A stretch of 64,000 nucleotides of DNA from 40CM-2-70-7 sp035505915 (GCA_035505915.1 DATJQI010000050.1:1-64000), one strand, 5' to 3'; shown: positions 26,077 to 35,328, numbered from the stretch's first letter. The notes: generated by a model not told the origin, from the sequence alone. Made by a program: numbers and translations.

Positions 26077-28872
26077 CTACTGGGTCACGCCGAAGTGGAA
26101 GACGGTCCGGCTCCGGAACGTGCCGCCGGGCCGGAGGATGGTCGACGGGAATCCGGGCTGATTGGGTGAATCCGGGAAGTGCTGCGTCTCGAGACAGAAA
26201 CCCCCGCGATGGAGATAGGTCACGCCGCCTTTGCCGTGCAGGGTCCCGTCCAGAAAATTCCCCGAGTAGAACTGCAGGCCCGGCTGATCCGTGAACACGT
26301 CGAGCGTGCGGCCGCTTCCGGGCTCCACGACGTGGGCCGCGTGCGTCAGGCCCGCCGCGGCGCGGTCCAGCACGAAATTGTGGTCGTACCCACCCGCGAT
26401 CCGAAGCTGGGGATCGGCGGCGTCGATCCGCGCGCCGATCGTCACCGGCGTCCGGAAATCGAACGGCGTCCCCGCCACGGGCGCCAGCGCCCCGGTCGGA
26501 ATCAGGGTCGAATCCACCGGCGTGTACCGGGAGGCGGCGATCGACACGAGGTGGCCGAGCACGTCGCCCGCCGCGCCGGCCGAGAGGTTGAAGTAGGAGT
26601 GCTGGCTCAGGTTGAGGGGCGTGGCCCGGTCGGTCGTCGCCTCATAGTCCACGGTCAGGTCGTTCGCGCCCGTGAGCGTGTAGGTGACCGTCACGCGGAG
26701 GGTCCCCGGATACCCTTCTTCACCGTCCGCGCTGACGTAGGTCAGCGCCACCCCGACGGAGTCTCCGCGCTCGAACGGCGCGGCGTCCCAGACGACCTTG
26801 TCGAAGCCCTTGAGGCCGCCGTGCAGGGCGTTGGGTCCGTTGTTCACGGCCAGCGTGTAGACCTTCCCGTCCAGTGTGAACTTCCCCTTCGCGATGCGGT
26901 TGGCGTACCGGCCCACGACGGCCCCGAAGTAGGGGCCGGCCGCCTCGTACTGGCCGAGTGAATCGAAGCCGAGCACGACGTCCCCCGGCCGGCCGTGCGT
27001 GTCGGGCGCTTCGAGGGACTGGATGATCCCGCCGTACGTCAGGATCCGGACCCGCATCCCGCCGGCGTTGGTCAGCGTGTAGGCATCGACGCCCCGGCCA
27101 TCGGGAAGGACGCCGAACGGGGACTTGGTCACAGTGCCTCCGCCCGTGAGCGGTGCGTAGAGGGTGGCCGCGGCCCGCGCGGCGTCCGTCGGGAGCTTGA
27201 TCACGGCGCGGTCGTAGGTCATGAGGCCGTTGACTTCGACTTCCACGTCCGTGGTCTGCGTGTAGACGGCCGCCGCGAGGCCGGCGGCCTCGAGCGCGCG
27301 GAGCCGCGTGAGCAGCTCGCGGTACCCGGCCCACAGGGAGTCCTGGGTGGGGTAGCGCACATAGCCCCAGTTGTCCCGCGTCAGCCAGGTGTGCCGGGGC
27401 ACCGGAAAGCCCAGGCCGCCGAACTCGCCCAGGACCCGGGCCCGGGCCGGGTCCTGAGCCGGGATCTCGGGTCCCGGATAGCTGTGGATGTCGAGCACGT
27501 CGCCGGCGCCCCGGTCGGTCCAGCCGCTGGCGTCGTCCACCAGCCGGCTCGGGTCGGCCCGGTGGACCCACTCGGCCGTGCGGCGGGTGTCGTGCTGGCC
27601 CCACCCTTCGTTGAACGGCACCCACATCACGATGGCCGGGTGGTTGCGCAGGGCGTCGACCATCCGCGCGAGCTCCCGCGCGTACTCCGCCCGCCCGGAG
27701 TCCGAGTCGATGTCTCCGCTGGGCATGTCCTGCCAGACCAGGAGGCCGATCGAATCCGCGTCGTAATACCAGCGCTCCGGCTCCACCTTCACGTGCTTGC
27801 GCATCAGGTTGAAGCCGAGCGCGCGGACGGTCGCGATGTCGTAGCGGCGGGCGTCTTCGGTGGGGGCCGTGTACAGGCCGTCCGGCCACCAGCCCTGATC
27901 CAGGGTCCCGAACTCGAACAGGGCGTGACCGTTCAGGAAGAGCCGGGGCACGCCGGCGGCGTCCCGGACGACCGCGATCTTCCGCATCCCCACGTAACTG
28001 GAGACCGAGTCGCCCGCGGCGCTGATCGCGACGTGGTAGAGAAAGGGATCGTCGGGGGACCAGAGGCGGGCATGCGGGATGGGGAGTGCCACCACCCGGT
28101 CGCTCGATCCCGTGGCGGCCCCGACCACGGAATCGCCCGCCAGGGCCGTGACCCGCACCGGCACGGGCGCGCCGGTCACCGTCACCCGAATCCGCGCCAC
28201 GCCGGCGTCCACGTCCGGCGTGATCGAGAGCGCCTCGATGTGCCGCGCCGGGACCGGCTCGAGCCATACGGTCTGCCAGATCCCGGTCACCGCGGTATAC
28301 CAGATGCTGCCGGGGTGGAGGACCTGCTTGCCGCGGGGCTGCTCCCCCGAATCGCTCGGGTCGGTGACGCTCACCGTGATCTCGTGCGCGCTGCCCGGCT
28401 CGAGGGCCGCCGTGACGTCGAACCAGAACGGGTCGTACCCGCCCCGATGCCGGCCCACGCGTCGCCCATCCACCCGGACCGTGGCGTCCCAGTCCACGGC
28501 GCCGAAATGCAGGATCCAGTGACTCCCGGCCGCCGCCCGCGGCAGCGTGAACGTTCGATGGTACCAGAGCCGCTCCGAAGGTGAGACTGCCCGGGTCACG
28601 CGGGAGAGCTGGGACTCGATCGGGAAGGGCACCAGGATTTCGCCATCGTAGGTCGCCGGCGCCGGGCCGGCGGAGTCCCGCACGGCGTAGTCCCAGAGCC
28701 CGTTCAGGTTCACCCAGGCGGGCCGGACCATCTGGGGGCGCGGGTACTCCGGCAGCACGTGGTCGGGTGTGACGACCTGGGCCCAACGCGTGACGAGTCG
28801 TGAGGGAGGCGCCTGCCCGAAGGCCGGTGTGGCGACGAGCCAGGAAGCCGCGATGAGGGTGCCGAGCCGCAT
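26077..28872 (-). CDS. Exported GH2 glycosidase fused to aldose 1-epimerase
   Basis: The protein has 931 residues. After a signal peptide (residues 1-19), a complete GH2 set follows: sugar-binding jelly roll (WVNLNGLWDYAV...), Ig-like domain, and TIM barrel with acid/base Glu422 (VPFNEGWGQ) and nucleophile Glu483 (GEFGG). From about residue 583 a complete aldose 1-epimerase follows, with NALHGGLKGFDK (His684), HSYFNLS (His758) and catalytic Glu895 (FCLETQHFPDSPN). No stop or frameshift separates them. GH2 enzymes release beta-galactose, beta-glucuronate or similar sugars with a defined anomer, and the epimerase would equilibrate it, so the fusion couples cleavage and mutarotation in the periplasm. 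The upstream ATG that would add 103 residues lacks a signal and is rejected. Confidence 0.9.
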   Translation of the reverse strand: MRLGTLIAASWLVATPAFGQAPPSRLVTRWAQVVTPDHVLPEYPRPQMVRPAWVNLNGLWDYAVRDSAGPAPATYDGEILVPFPIESQLSRVTRAVSPSERLWYHRTFTLPRAAAGSHWILHFGAVDWDATVRVDGRRVGRHRGGYDPFWFDVTAALEPGSAHEITVSVTDPSDSGEQPRGKQVLHPGSIWYTAVTGIWQTVWLEPVPARHIEALSITPDVDAGVARIRVTVTGAPVPVRVTALAGDSVVGAATGSSDRVVALPIPHARLWSPDDPFLYHVAISAAGDSVSSYVGMRKIAVVRDAAGVPRLFLNGHALFEFGTLDQGWWPDGLYTAPTEDARRYDIATVRALGFNLMRKHVKVEPERWYYDADSIGLLVWQDMPSGDIDSDSGRAEYARELARMVDALRNHPAIVMWVPFNEGWGQHDTRRTAEWVHRADPSRLVDDASGWTDRGAGDVLDIHSYPGPEIPAQDPARARVLGEFGGLGFPVPRHTWLTRDNWGYVRYPTQDSLWAGYRELLTRLRALEAAGLAAAVYTQTTDVEVEVNGLMTYDRAVIKLPTDAARAAATLYAPLTGGGTVTKSPFGVLPDGRGVDAYTLTNAGGMRVRILTYGGIIQSLEAPDTHGRPGDVVLGFDSLGQYEAAGPYFGAVVGRYANRIAKGKFTLDGKVYTLAVNNGPNALHGGLKGFDKVVWDAAPFERGDSVGVALTYVSADGEEGYPGTLRVTVTYTLTGANDLTVDYEATTDRATPLNLSQHSYFNLSAGAAGDVLGHLVSIAASRYTPVDSTLIPTGALAPVAGTPFDFRTPVTIGARIDAADPQLRIAGGYDHNFVLDRAAAGLTHAAHVVEPGSGRTLDVFTDQPGLQFYSGNFLDGTLHGKGGVTYLHRGGFCLETQHFPDSPNQPGFPSTILRPGGTFRSRTVFHFGVTQ

Positions 28873-28951
28873 GGTCTTGACCGGTTGCTGACAGGGGTTG
28901 ACCGAAGAACCTAATGCAACCTTTCCCCTCGTGGCGCCGTCAGATCCCACA

Positions 28952-31489
28952 ATGGCGACCTCCGTTCTTCTGCTCCTCAGCCTTCTCCAGGGCCAGGCCT
29001 CCCGGCCCGGGCCCCCGCCGCCGTCCCCGGCGCCGGTTCCGACGGCGGTCGCCGCGGTCCGGGCTTCCGTGCCGCCGGTGCTGGACGGCACCGACGACGA
29101 TCCCGCCTGGCGCGCCGCGCCGCTGATCTCGGAGTTCCGGGTCTTCCGCCCCGTGGACGGGGCGATGCCGAAGTTCCGCACCGAAGCCCGGGTGCTCTAC
29201 GATGCCCGCAACCTGTACGTATTCGTGCGGGCGTACGACCCGCACCCCGACAGCATCGTGGGCCTCCTGGCGCGCCGGGACGTGAGCACCCCCTCGGACC
29301 TGATCAGCGTGTTCATCGACTCCTACCACGACCGCCGGACCGGCTACGAATTCGACGTCAATCCGGTGGGCGTGAAGACCGACTACGCGATCTACCAGGA
29401 CGGCAACGAGGATCCGGCGTGGGACGGGATCTGGGACGCCGTCACCCGCGTCGACTCCCTCGGCTGGACCGCGGAGTTCCGCTTCCCGCTGTCGCAGCTC
29501 CGGTTCGCCGTGGGGACGTCGAACACGTTCGGATTCAGCATCGCCCGCCTGGTGGAGCGGACCAACGAGTCGTCGAGCTGGCCCCCGTATCACACCTCCA
29601 AGCCCGGCCTCTCGTCGCAGCTCGGCGATCTGACGGGCCTGACGGATCTCGCGCCGCCACACCGGTTCGAGCTGGCGCCGTACCTCGTCACGAAGAACAT
29701 CTCCATCCCATCCGGGTCGCCGGGTTCCCTGTACGATCGCGGCCAGCGGGCGACGGTCGGCGCGGACTTCAAGGTGGCGGTGGCCTCGAACCTCACGCTC
29801 ACCGGCACCGTCAACCCGGACTTCGGACAGGTCGAAGCCGACCCCGCGGTGCTCAACCTCACGGCCTTCCAGACGTTCTTCCAGGAAAAGCGGCCCTTCT
29901 TCGTGGAGGGCAACGGGCTCTTCCAGTTCAACGTCGACTGCAGCGCCGTGAACTGCAACAACGAGGAGCTGTTCTACTCCCGTCGCATCGGCCAGACGCC
30001 GCAGCTGGGAGACGGCACCGGGTCGACCACGATCCTGGGCGCCGGCAAGCTCACCGGCCGGCTGCCGGGCGGGCTCAACCTCGGCGTGATCGACGCCGTC
30101 ACCCAACGCGAGACCGGGCCGGGCGGCGTCACCACCGAGCCGGCCTCGAACTACGGCGTGATCCGTGTGACGCAGGACCTCGACAACGGTGGCACGGGCC
30201 TCGGCCTGATGTTCACCGGCGTGAACCGGAGCCTCGATTCCGCCAGCTCGCCCTACCTCGCCAGCAGCGCGTACGTGGGCGCGGTGGACGCCCGCCACCG
30301 CTTCCTCAACAACCGGTACGAGATCTCGGCGTCGGTCGACCTGAGCCGGGTGACCGGCTCGGCGGCCGCCATCACCGGCATCGAGGAAGACGCGGTCCAC
30401 TTCTACCAGCGTCCCGGCGGGCCCCTGCACGTCGATTCGTCCGCCACGTCCCTCGCGGGCGACGCGGAAGAGATGCACCTCGGCAAGATCTCGGGTGGGC
30501 TGATGTTCGAGACCAGCTACCTGCGCCGGTCTCCCGGCTTCGAAATCAACGACCTGGGCTTCCTGCTCCAGGCCGACCAGCAGAGCTGGAACAACTGGAT
30601 GGGGCTCTTCTTCCGGCACCCGAACCAGGTGTTCCAGCAGCTGCAATGGAACTTCAACTGGTGGCAGTGGTGGTCGGCCGCCGGGATGGCCACCGAGCGC
30701 GCGGCCAACACCAACGTGCACGTGAAGTTCAACAACTTCTGGTGGCTCCACGCCGGCGGCACCCTGGGCCAGCTCGGCACCACCTGGTGCGACCGGTGCG
30801 CCCGCGGGGGCCCGGCCGTGCGGCAGGATCCCTACCTCGCGCCGTGGTGGGGCATCCAGGGCGACGACCGCCACAAGCTCATTCCGTCGATCTGGTCGAA
30901 CCTGTTCTTCGGGGATGCCGGACACAATTCGTCGGTCAACCTGCAGCCGCAGCTGACCTACAACGCGTCGACCCGATTCTCGGCGAGCCTCGGGGCGAAC
31001 ATCACCACCCAGCACGCCGACAATCAGTGGTTCGGCAACTTCGCGGATTCGGCCGACGTCACGCACTACACGTTCGCGCACCTCGATCAGCGGACCCTGG
31101 GCCTCACGGCCGACCTGGCGTACACCGTGACCACCAACCTCTCGGTGCAGTGGCACATCGCGCCGTTCGTGAGCCGCGGGAACTACTCCAACGTGCGCGA
31201 GCTGGCGAACCCGGCCGCCGCGAGCTACGCGGGGCGGTACCAGCCCTACGCCGACACGTCCGTGGCGAACCACCCCGGCGGCCTCGACTACAAGCAGTTC
31301 AACTCCAACCTCGTGATCCGTTGGGAGTACCGGCCCGGCTCCACCATCTTCGTGGTGTGGACCCAGGGCCGGAACGACTACCAGTCGATCGCCGGGCCGG
31401 ACGGGTTGCGGGGCGATCTCAACAACCTCTTCCGGCTGCACCCCGACAACACCTTCCTGGTGAAGGCCTCCTACTGGCTGAACTGGTAG
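28952..31489 (+). CDS. DUF5916 outer membrane barrel with N-terminal CBM9-like domain
   Basis: The protein has 845 residues. A short signal (MATSVLLLLSLLQGQA) precedes a CBM9-like domain (PPVLDGTDDDPAWRAAPL, ARVLYDARNLYVFVRAYDP). A beta-rich domain with the DUF5916 signature follows (VNPDFGQVEADPAVLNLTAFQTFFQEKRPFFVEGNGLFQF). Amphipathic strands continue to the end, KASYWLNW. DUF5916 proteins are outer membrane barrels found in Bacteroidota and Gemmatimonadota; the CBM9 part suggests carbohydrate handling. It is divergent from the GH2-epimerase gene with an 79-nt gap, so both may share control. Confidence 0.88.
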   Translation: MATSVLLLLSLLQGQASRPGPPPPSPAPVPTAVAAVRASVPPVLDGTDDDPAWRAAPLISEFRVFRPVDGAMPKFRTEARVLYDARNLYVFVRAYDPHPDSIVGLLARRDVSTPSDLISVFIDSYHDRRTGYEFDVNPVGVKTDYAIYQDGNEDPAWDGIWDAVTRVDSLGWTAEFRFPLSQLRFAVGTSNTFGFSIARLVERTNESSSWPPYHTSKPGLSSQLGDLTGLTDLAPPHRFELAPYLVTKNISIPSGSPGSLYDRGQRATVGADFKVAVASNLTLTGTVNPDFGQVEADPAVLNLTAFQTFFQEKRPFFVEGNGLFQFNVDCSAVNCNNEELFYSRRIGQTPQLGDGTGSTTILGAGKLTGRLPGGLNLGVIDAVTQRETGPGGVTTEPASNYGVIRVTQDLDNGGTGLGLMFTGVNRSLDSASSPYLASSAYVGAVDARHRFLNNRYEISASVDLSRVTGSAAAITGIEEDAVHFYQRPGGPLHVDSSATSLAGDAEEMHLGKISGGLMFETSYLRRSPGFEINDLGFLLQADQQSWNNWMGLFFRHPNQVFQQLQWNFNWWQWWSAAGMATERAANTNVHVKFNNFWWLHAGGTLGQLGTTWCDRCARGGPAVRQDPYLAPWWGIQGDDRHKLIPSIWSNLFFGDAGHNSSVNLQPQLTYNASTRFSASLGANITTQHADNQWFGNFADSADVTHYTFAHLDQRTLGLTADLAYTVTTNLSVQWHIAPFVSRGNYSNVRELANPAAASYAGRYQPYADTSVANHPGGLDYKQFNSNLVIRWEYRPGSTIFVVWTQGRNDYQSIAGPDGLRGDLNNLFRLHPDNTFLVKASYWLNW

Positions 31490-31606
31490 TCGGGACGGGG
31501 CGGAAACCCGGGAGCCGCGAGACTCGTCCGGGGGTATAACAGCTCGACCGCCGCGCGCTCCCGGAGCCGTTCCCGTGTCGAAGATGAGAAGCCGTTTCCC
31601 GTTCCT

Positions 31607-31633
31607 CGCCGCCCCCCGGGCGGCGGGGATTTT
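31607..31633 (+). terminator. Intrinsic terminator after the DUF5916 gene
   Basis: CGCCGCCC (31607-31614) pairs with GGGCGGCG (31618-31625) around a CCC loop, followed by GGGATTTT. It lies 118 nt after the DUF5916 stop and 30 nt before the next start, so it could also act as an attenuator for the kinase operon. Confidence 0.65.
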
Positions 31634-31663
31634 CGTGTGCGCCTCCGAGCCGGGAGAACCCCG

Positions 31664-32899
31664 GTGACCTTCCGCGTCCGCCTCGTCCTGGCGTTCCTGC
31701 CCGCCGTGCTCGTGCCGCTCGCGCTCTTCGGCTGGGGCGTGCGCCGCGCCGTGTCGGACCGCCTCACCACGCTCTACGAGGAGCGCGCGACGCAGGGGAT
31801 GGCGCGGGCGCGGGCCCAGGCCGCCGGCGTCAGGGCGATGGTCGGGGCGGGCCGCGCGGTGACGCCCGGGCTCCCCCCCGAGCCGGCGGACGCGCCCGAC
31901 GCCGCGCAGCTCGTGATGACGCAGACGATCGCGCCGCTGCGCGGCGTCGAGGCCGACATCGATCGGTGGCTGATGCTCGGGCTCGGGGTGACGGCGCTGG
32001 TGGCGCTGGCGGTCGCCCTCTGGCTCGCCGGACGCCTCTCCCGGCCGCTCGCGGACCTGACCGCGCGCGCGGCGTCCCTCGATCCGGAGCGGCTGGACAC
32101 CCCGTTCGATACCGGCCGCCGGGACGAAATCGGCCGGCTGTCGGCGGTCCTGTCGGGAATGACCCTGCGGCTGCGCGAGAGCGCGGAGGTGGCGCGGCGG
32201 GCCGAGCGACGGGCGGCGCTCGGGGATTTGGCCCGGCAGGTGAACCACGACATCCGGAACGGGCTCACGCCCATCCGGAACGTGTTCCGGCATTGGCGGG
32301 ACGTGGCGCGGGAGCGGCCCGCGGACCTGCCCGGCGTGTTCGCCGAACGGCAGGGCACGGTGGAATCGAGCATCGGATACCTCGACGCCCTGGCCGGGGA
32401 ATACGCGCGGCTCGCGATGCCCGCCGTGGCCCTCCCCTGCGACCTGAACGCCGCGGTGCTCGGGGCGGCGACCCGGCTCTCGGGGGATGACGGCGTGACC
32501 GTTCGACTCGAGCTGGCCGAGCCCGCGCCGCTGGTGCGCGCCGATCCGCTGGCCCTGCGCCGGGTCATCGACAACCTGGCCGCCAACGCTCGGGAGAGCC
32601 TCGTGAACGGGCGGGGCACGCTGACCCTCCGGACCGAAGGCGGAGAACGGGTGCGCCTTCGGGTGATCGACACGGGGGCCGGCATGGGGCCTGCAGAGCT
32701 GGAGCGGGCGCTGGCGGGCTTTCATTCGACCAAACCCCAGGGGTCGGGGCTGGGGCTCACGATCGTGCGGCGGCTGGTGGGGGATGCGGGAGGGGCGCTC
32801 CGCGTGGACACCGCGCCGGGGCGGGGGTCCTCATTCACGGTGGAATTCCCGGGCCTCGAGGGCGCGGGACGCGCGGGGCAGAGGGAAGGTGTCCGATGA
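31664..32899 (+). CDS. NtrB-like sensor histidine kinase with HAMP domain
   Basis: The protein has 411 residues. It has TM1 (RLVLAFLPAVLVPLALFGW), a short extracytoplasmic helix region, TM2 (LGVTALVALAVALWLAG) and a HAMP domain. The phospho-acceptor motif is QVNHDIRNGLTPIRN, and the HATPase carries VIDNLAANARES, DTGAGM and GSGLGLTIVRRL. This form of H-box (NHDIRNGL) is typical of kinases paired with sigma-54 activators. GTG with GGGAGAA upstream is chosen. The stop overlaps the next start (ATGA). Confidence 0.9.
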   Translation: MTFRVRLVLAFLPAVLVPLALFGWGVRRAVSDRLTTLYEERATQGMARARAQAAGVRAMVGAGRAVTPGLPPEPADAPDAAQLVMTQTIAPLRGVEADIDRWLMLGLGVTALVALAVALWLAGRLSRPLADLTARAASLDPERLDTPFDTGRRDEIGRLSAVLSGMTLRLRESAEVARRAERRAALGDLARQVNHDIRNGLTPIRNVFRHWRDVARERPADLPGVFAERQGTVESSIGYLDALAGEYARLAMPAVALPCDLNAAVLGAATRLSGDDGVTVRLELAEPAPLVRADPLALRRVIDNLAANARESLVNGRGTLTLRTEGGERVRLRVIDTGAGMGPAELERALAGFHSTKPQGSGLGLTIVRRLVGDAGGALRVDTAPGRGSSFTVEFPGLEGAGRAGQREGVR

Positions 32900-34236
32900 C
32901 GACGGTCCTGGTGGTCGACGACGTGCCGGCGATGGCGGAGCAGTACGCCTACGATCTGCGCCGGCTCGGGGCGTATCAGACGATGATCGCGGGCGGAGGG
33001 CAGGCCGCGCTCGAGCTGGTGGAGCGCGAGCCGGTGGACGTCATGATTCTCGATCTGGAAATGCCCGGGCTCGACGGATTCGGCGTGCTCAAGTCCGTCG
33101 GGCGGCGGGTGCCGGTGATCGTCTATACCGGCACCGGCAGCTACGACCGTTGCCGGCAGGCGGTCCAGCTCGGCGCCAAGAGCTTTCTGGACAAGGCCGA
33201 GCCGATGGAGCGTGTGGTGCGGGAGGTGGAGCACGTTCTCGAGCGGGAGCGGCTGAACCGGGAGGTGGCGGCGCTCCGGGCCTCCGAAGGGGATTTGGTG
33301 GGTACGTCGCCCGCGCTTACCCGCCTCCGGGAACAGATCGCGCGCCTGGCCCCCATTCCGAGCCCGGTCCTGATCCTCGGGGAGTCGGGCTCCGGAAAGG
33401 AGCTCGTGGCGAGGGAAGCGCACCGGATCTCGGCGCGGCGGGGGCCCCTCGTGGCCGTGAACTGCGCCGCGTTGCCCGGCGAGCTGGTGGAGAGCGAGCT
33501 CTTCGGGCACGAGCGGGGCGCCTTCACGGGTGCGCACGCCCTGCGCAAGGGCGCCTTTGAATCCGCGGCGGGCGGCACGCTCTTTCTCGACGAGATCGGG
33601 GAGCTCCCCCTGCCGGCGCAGGCCAAGCTCCTCCGGGTGCTCGAACAGCGGGAGATCACGCGGGTGGGAGGGAACCGGACCATCCCGGTGGACGCGCGGG
33701 TGCTGGCGGCCACGAACCGGCACCTCGACGACGAGGTGCGGGCCGGACGCTTCCGGCTCGACCTGTATTACCGGCTGTGTGTCCACGTGCTGCGCGTTCC
33801 CGCGCTGGCGGAGCGACGGTCGGACATACCGGCCCTGGTGGCGCACCTGATCGGCGTGGTGGGGGGGCGGTTCGGGATGCGGGCCAAGCCCGTCACTCCC
33901 GCGGCGCTCGACGCGCTCTGCCGGGCCGACTGGTCACGGAATAACGTGCGGGAGCTGAAGAACGTGGTCGAGCGGATGCTGATCGCGGCCGACGGCGAAG
34001 AGCTGGGGTTGGAGCACATCCCGCGTGAGGTGCGGGAAGCACCCGCGGCGGAGACCGGCGCCATGGCGGGGACGTTCCGGGAGCTGAAGGCGGAGGCGGA
34101 GCGGAAGATTCTCCTCACCGCGCTGGATCGGAACGCCTGGCACATCACGCGGACCGCGCGGGAGCTGGGCCTCGCGGACCACGCCAGCCTCCTCAAGATC
34201 CTGAGACGGCACCGGATCAGACGGGGGGGAAACTGA
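32896..34236 (+). CDS. Sigma-54 dependent response regulator (NtrC family)
   Basis: The protein has 446 residues. The receiver carries phospho-acceptor Asp53 in MILDLEMPGLDG. The AAA+ domain has Walker A GESGSGKE, the sigma-54 contact loop GAFTGA, LFLDEIGELP and the arginine-finger region RLDLYYRL. A Fis-type helix-turn-helix lies at the C-terminus (WHITRTARELGLADHASLLKILRRH). It activates sigma-54 promoters; a matching -24/-12 element occurs 136 nt downstream of its stop, before the TPR lipoprotein gene. Confidence 0.95.
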   Translation: MTTVLVVDDVPAMAEQYAYDLRRLGAYQTMIAGGGQAALELVEREPVDVMILDLEMPGLDGFGVLKSVGRRVPVIVYTGTGSYDRCRQAVQLGAKSFLDKAEPMERVVREVEHVLERERLNREVAALRASEGDLVGTSPALTRLREQIARLAPIPSPVLILGESGSGKELVAREAHRISARRGPLVAVNCAALPGELVESELFGHERGAFTGAHALRKGAFESAAGGTLFLDEIGELPLPAQAKLLRVLEQREITRVGGNRTIPVDARVLAATNRHLDDEVRAGRFRLDLYYRLCVHVLRVPALAERRSDIPALVAHLIGVVGGRFGMRAKPVTPAALDALCRADWSRNNVRELKNVVERMLIAADGEELGLEHIPREVREAPAAETGAMAGTFRELKAEAERKILLTALDRNAWHITRTARELGLADHASLLKILRRHRIRRGGN

Positions 34237-34240
34237 ATGG

Positions 34241-34328
34241 ACCGCCGCCGGGGAGGGCCGGTGTCGACGGGGACACGGGCCGGACCGTGCTCCGTGTCCA
34301 GAGCGACACCGGCTCGCTCGGCGGCGGT
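34241..34328. ncRNA. Three-tier nested hairpin between the NtrC gene and its likely target
   Basis: Three exact stems nest: ACCGCCGCCG (34241-34250) with 34319-34328, CCGGTGTCG (34258-34266) with 34304-34312, and GGACACGG (34271-34278) with 34292-34299. All 27 bp match perfectly. No U tract follows. It could be a small RNA, a structured terminator or an mRNA end; which one is not decidable from sequence. Confidence 0.5.
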
Positions 34329-34371
34329 TGGTAAGCGGTTGCGCCGACATCGGATGCCGGTCCACTAACCC

Positions 34372-34386
34372 TGGCATTTCGTCTGC
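34372..34386 (+). promoter_or_regulatory. Sigma-54 type -24/-12 promoter
   Basis: TGGCATTTCGTCTGC has the invariant GG and GC separated by 10 nt and matches TGGCAC-N5-TTGC at most positions. It lies 33 nt before the Shine-Dalgarno/start region of the TPR lipoprotein and just after an NtrC-family activator gene. Confidence 0.6.
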
Positions 34387-34419
34387 CTCCAGGAGGGGCA
34401 ACCCCTTTCTGGAGGATGT

Positions 34420-35271
34420 ATGTACCGCTTCACGCTCACCGAGGCCCGGCCCACACACACCCGGGCCCTGTTCGGGCTCACCCTGGTCTTCCTGGCACTC
34501 GGCGCCGCCGCGCTCGCCGTGGGCTGTGGGGACCGGGGCGCCCGATCCCACGAAACCACCACGGCGTCGCTGCCGACCACGACCAGCGCCACCGCTCCGG
34601 CTCCGGTGACGCCGCCCGCTCCGCCGGCACCGACCGAGAGTCACTACAAGCTCGCCTTGACCGCCTGGCGCGGCGGCGACCGGGACAGCGCGGTGAAGGA
34701 GTTCCGCGCGGCCATCGCCGAAGATTCGGCCAAGCTGCCCCCGCGGTTGAACCTCTCGCGGGTGTTGCTGGAGCAGGGGAAGGCGAAGGAGGCGCTGGTG
34801 GAGATCCAGGGAGTCCTCGGCATCGACTCGACGTCCGGATCGGCGTTCCGGCTCGAGGGCCGGGCGCAGGATCTCCTGGGCCACACCGACTCGGCCGTGG
34901 CCGCCTACCAGCACGCCATCGTCCTGAACGACCAGGATGCTTGGGCGATGAACAACCTGGCGCTGCTGGACGTGAAACGCGGCGAGCTCGGCGAAGCGTT
35001 GAAGGCGGCGGCGCGGGCCGTGGAGATCTCGGGCACGGCCACGTTCCGGAACACGCTGGGCGTGACGCTGGAGCGGACCGGCCACTATGCCGCGGCGGCC
35101 GAAGCCTACCGGTCGGCACTCTCCGCCGATTCCGGGTTCACCCGTGCCTCGGTGAACCTGACCCGGGTGAGCGCGCTGGCGGACTCGACCGGGACGCCCG
35201 CGGTGGACCTGGCGGCCTCCGCGCTCGACTTCATGCGGGAGATCGAGGGTTGGAAGAGCCCTAAGAACTGA
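34420..35271 (+). CDS. TPR-repeat lipoprotein, probable sigma-54 target
   Basis: The protein has 283 residues. A lipoprotein signal (LGAAALAVGC, Cys36) is followed by a Thr/Pro/Ala linker (45-70). At least four TPR-like helical pairs come next (HYKLALTAWRGGDRDSA, RLNLSRVLLEQGKAKEALVEI, RLEGRAQDLLGHTDSAVAAY, NNLALLDVKRGELGEAL). It is probably an envelope scaffold. A strong GGAGGATGT site directly precedes the ATG. The upstream -24/-12 element implies control by the NtrC-like regulator. Confidence 0.82.
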   Translation: MYRFTLTEARPTHTRALFGLTLVFLALGAAALAVGCGDRGARSHETTTASLPTTTSATAPAPVTPPAPPAPTESHYKLALTAWRGGDRDSAVKEFRAAIAEDSAKLPPRLNLSRVLLEQGKAKEALVEIQGVLGIDSTSGSAFRLEGRAQDLLGHTDSAVAAYQHAIVLNDQDAWAMNNLALLDVKRGELGEALKAAARAVEISGTATFRNTLGVTLERTGHYAAAAEAYRSALSADSGFTRASVNLTRVSALADSTGTPAVDLAASALDFMREIEGWKSPKN

Positions 35272-35290
35272 GCGGAGACGGAGTTGCCGG

Positions 35291-35328
35291 AACAGGGGGT
35301 GATGGCGTGAGCCATTGCCCCCCTTGTT
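35291..35328 (+). terminator. Hairpin after the TPR lipoprotein gene
   Basis: AACAGGGGGTGATGGC pairs imperfectly with GCCATTGCCCCCCTTGTT around a GTGA loop, starting 20 nt after the stop. The trailing CATCTGCTT is only weakly T-rich. Confidence 0.55.

Noticed and set aside
31501..31600. Possible further copy of the heptamer repeat (GGAGCC/GTTTCCC words)
   Set aside because: The words are not in tandem and have no consistent 7-nt period.
28940..32725. Very long open frame on the - strand across the DUF5916 and kinase genes
   Set aside because: It is an antisense shadow of two clear genes. Its composition (Arg, Gly, His, Val) is typical of reversed high-GC coding DNA, and it has no domain.
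34241..34328. Integron attC-like site
   Set aside because: The structure is a near-perfect nested stem without the R and L box sequences, and no integrase or cassette array is present.
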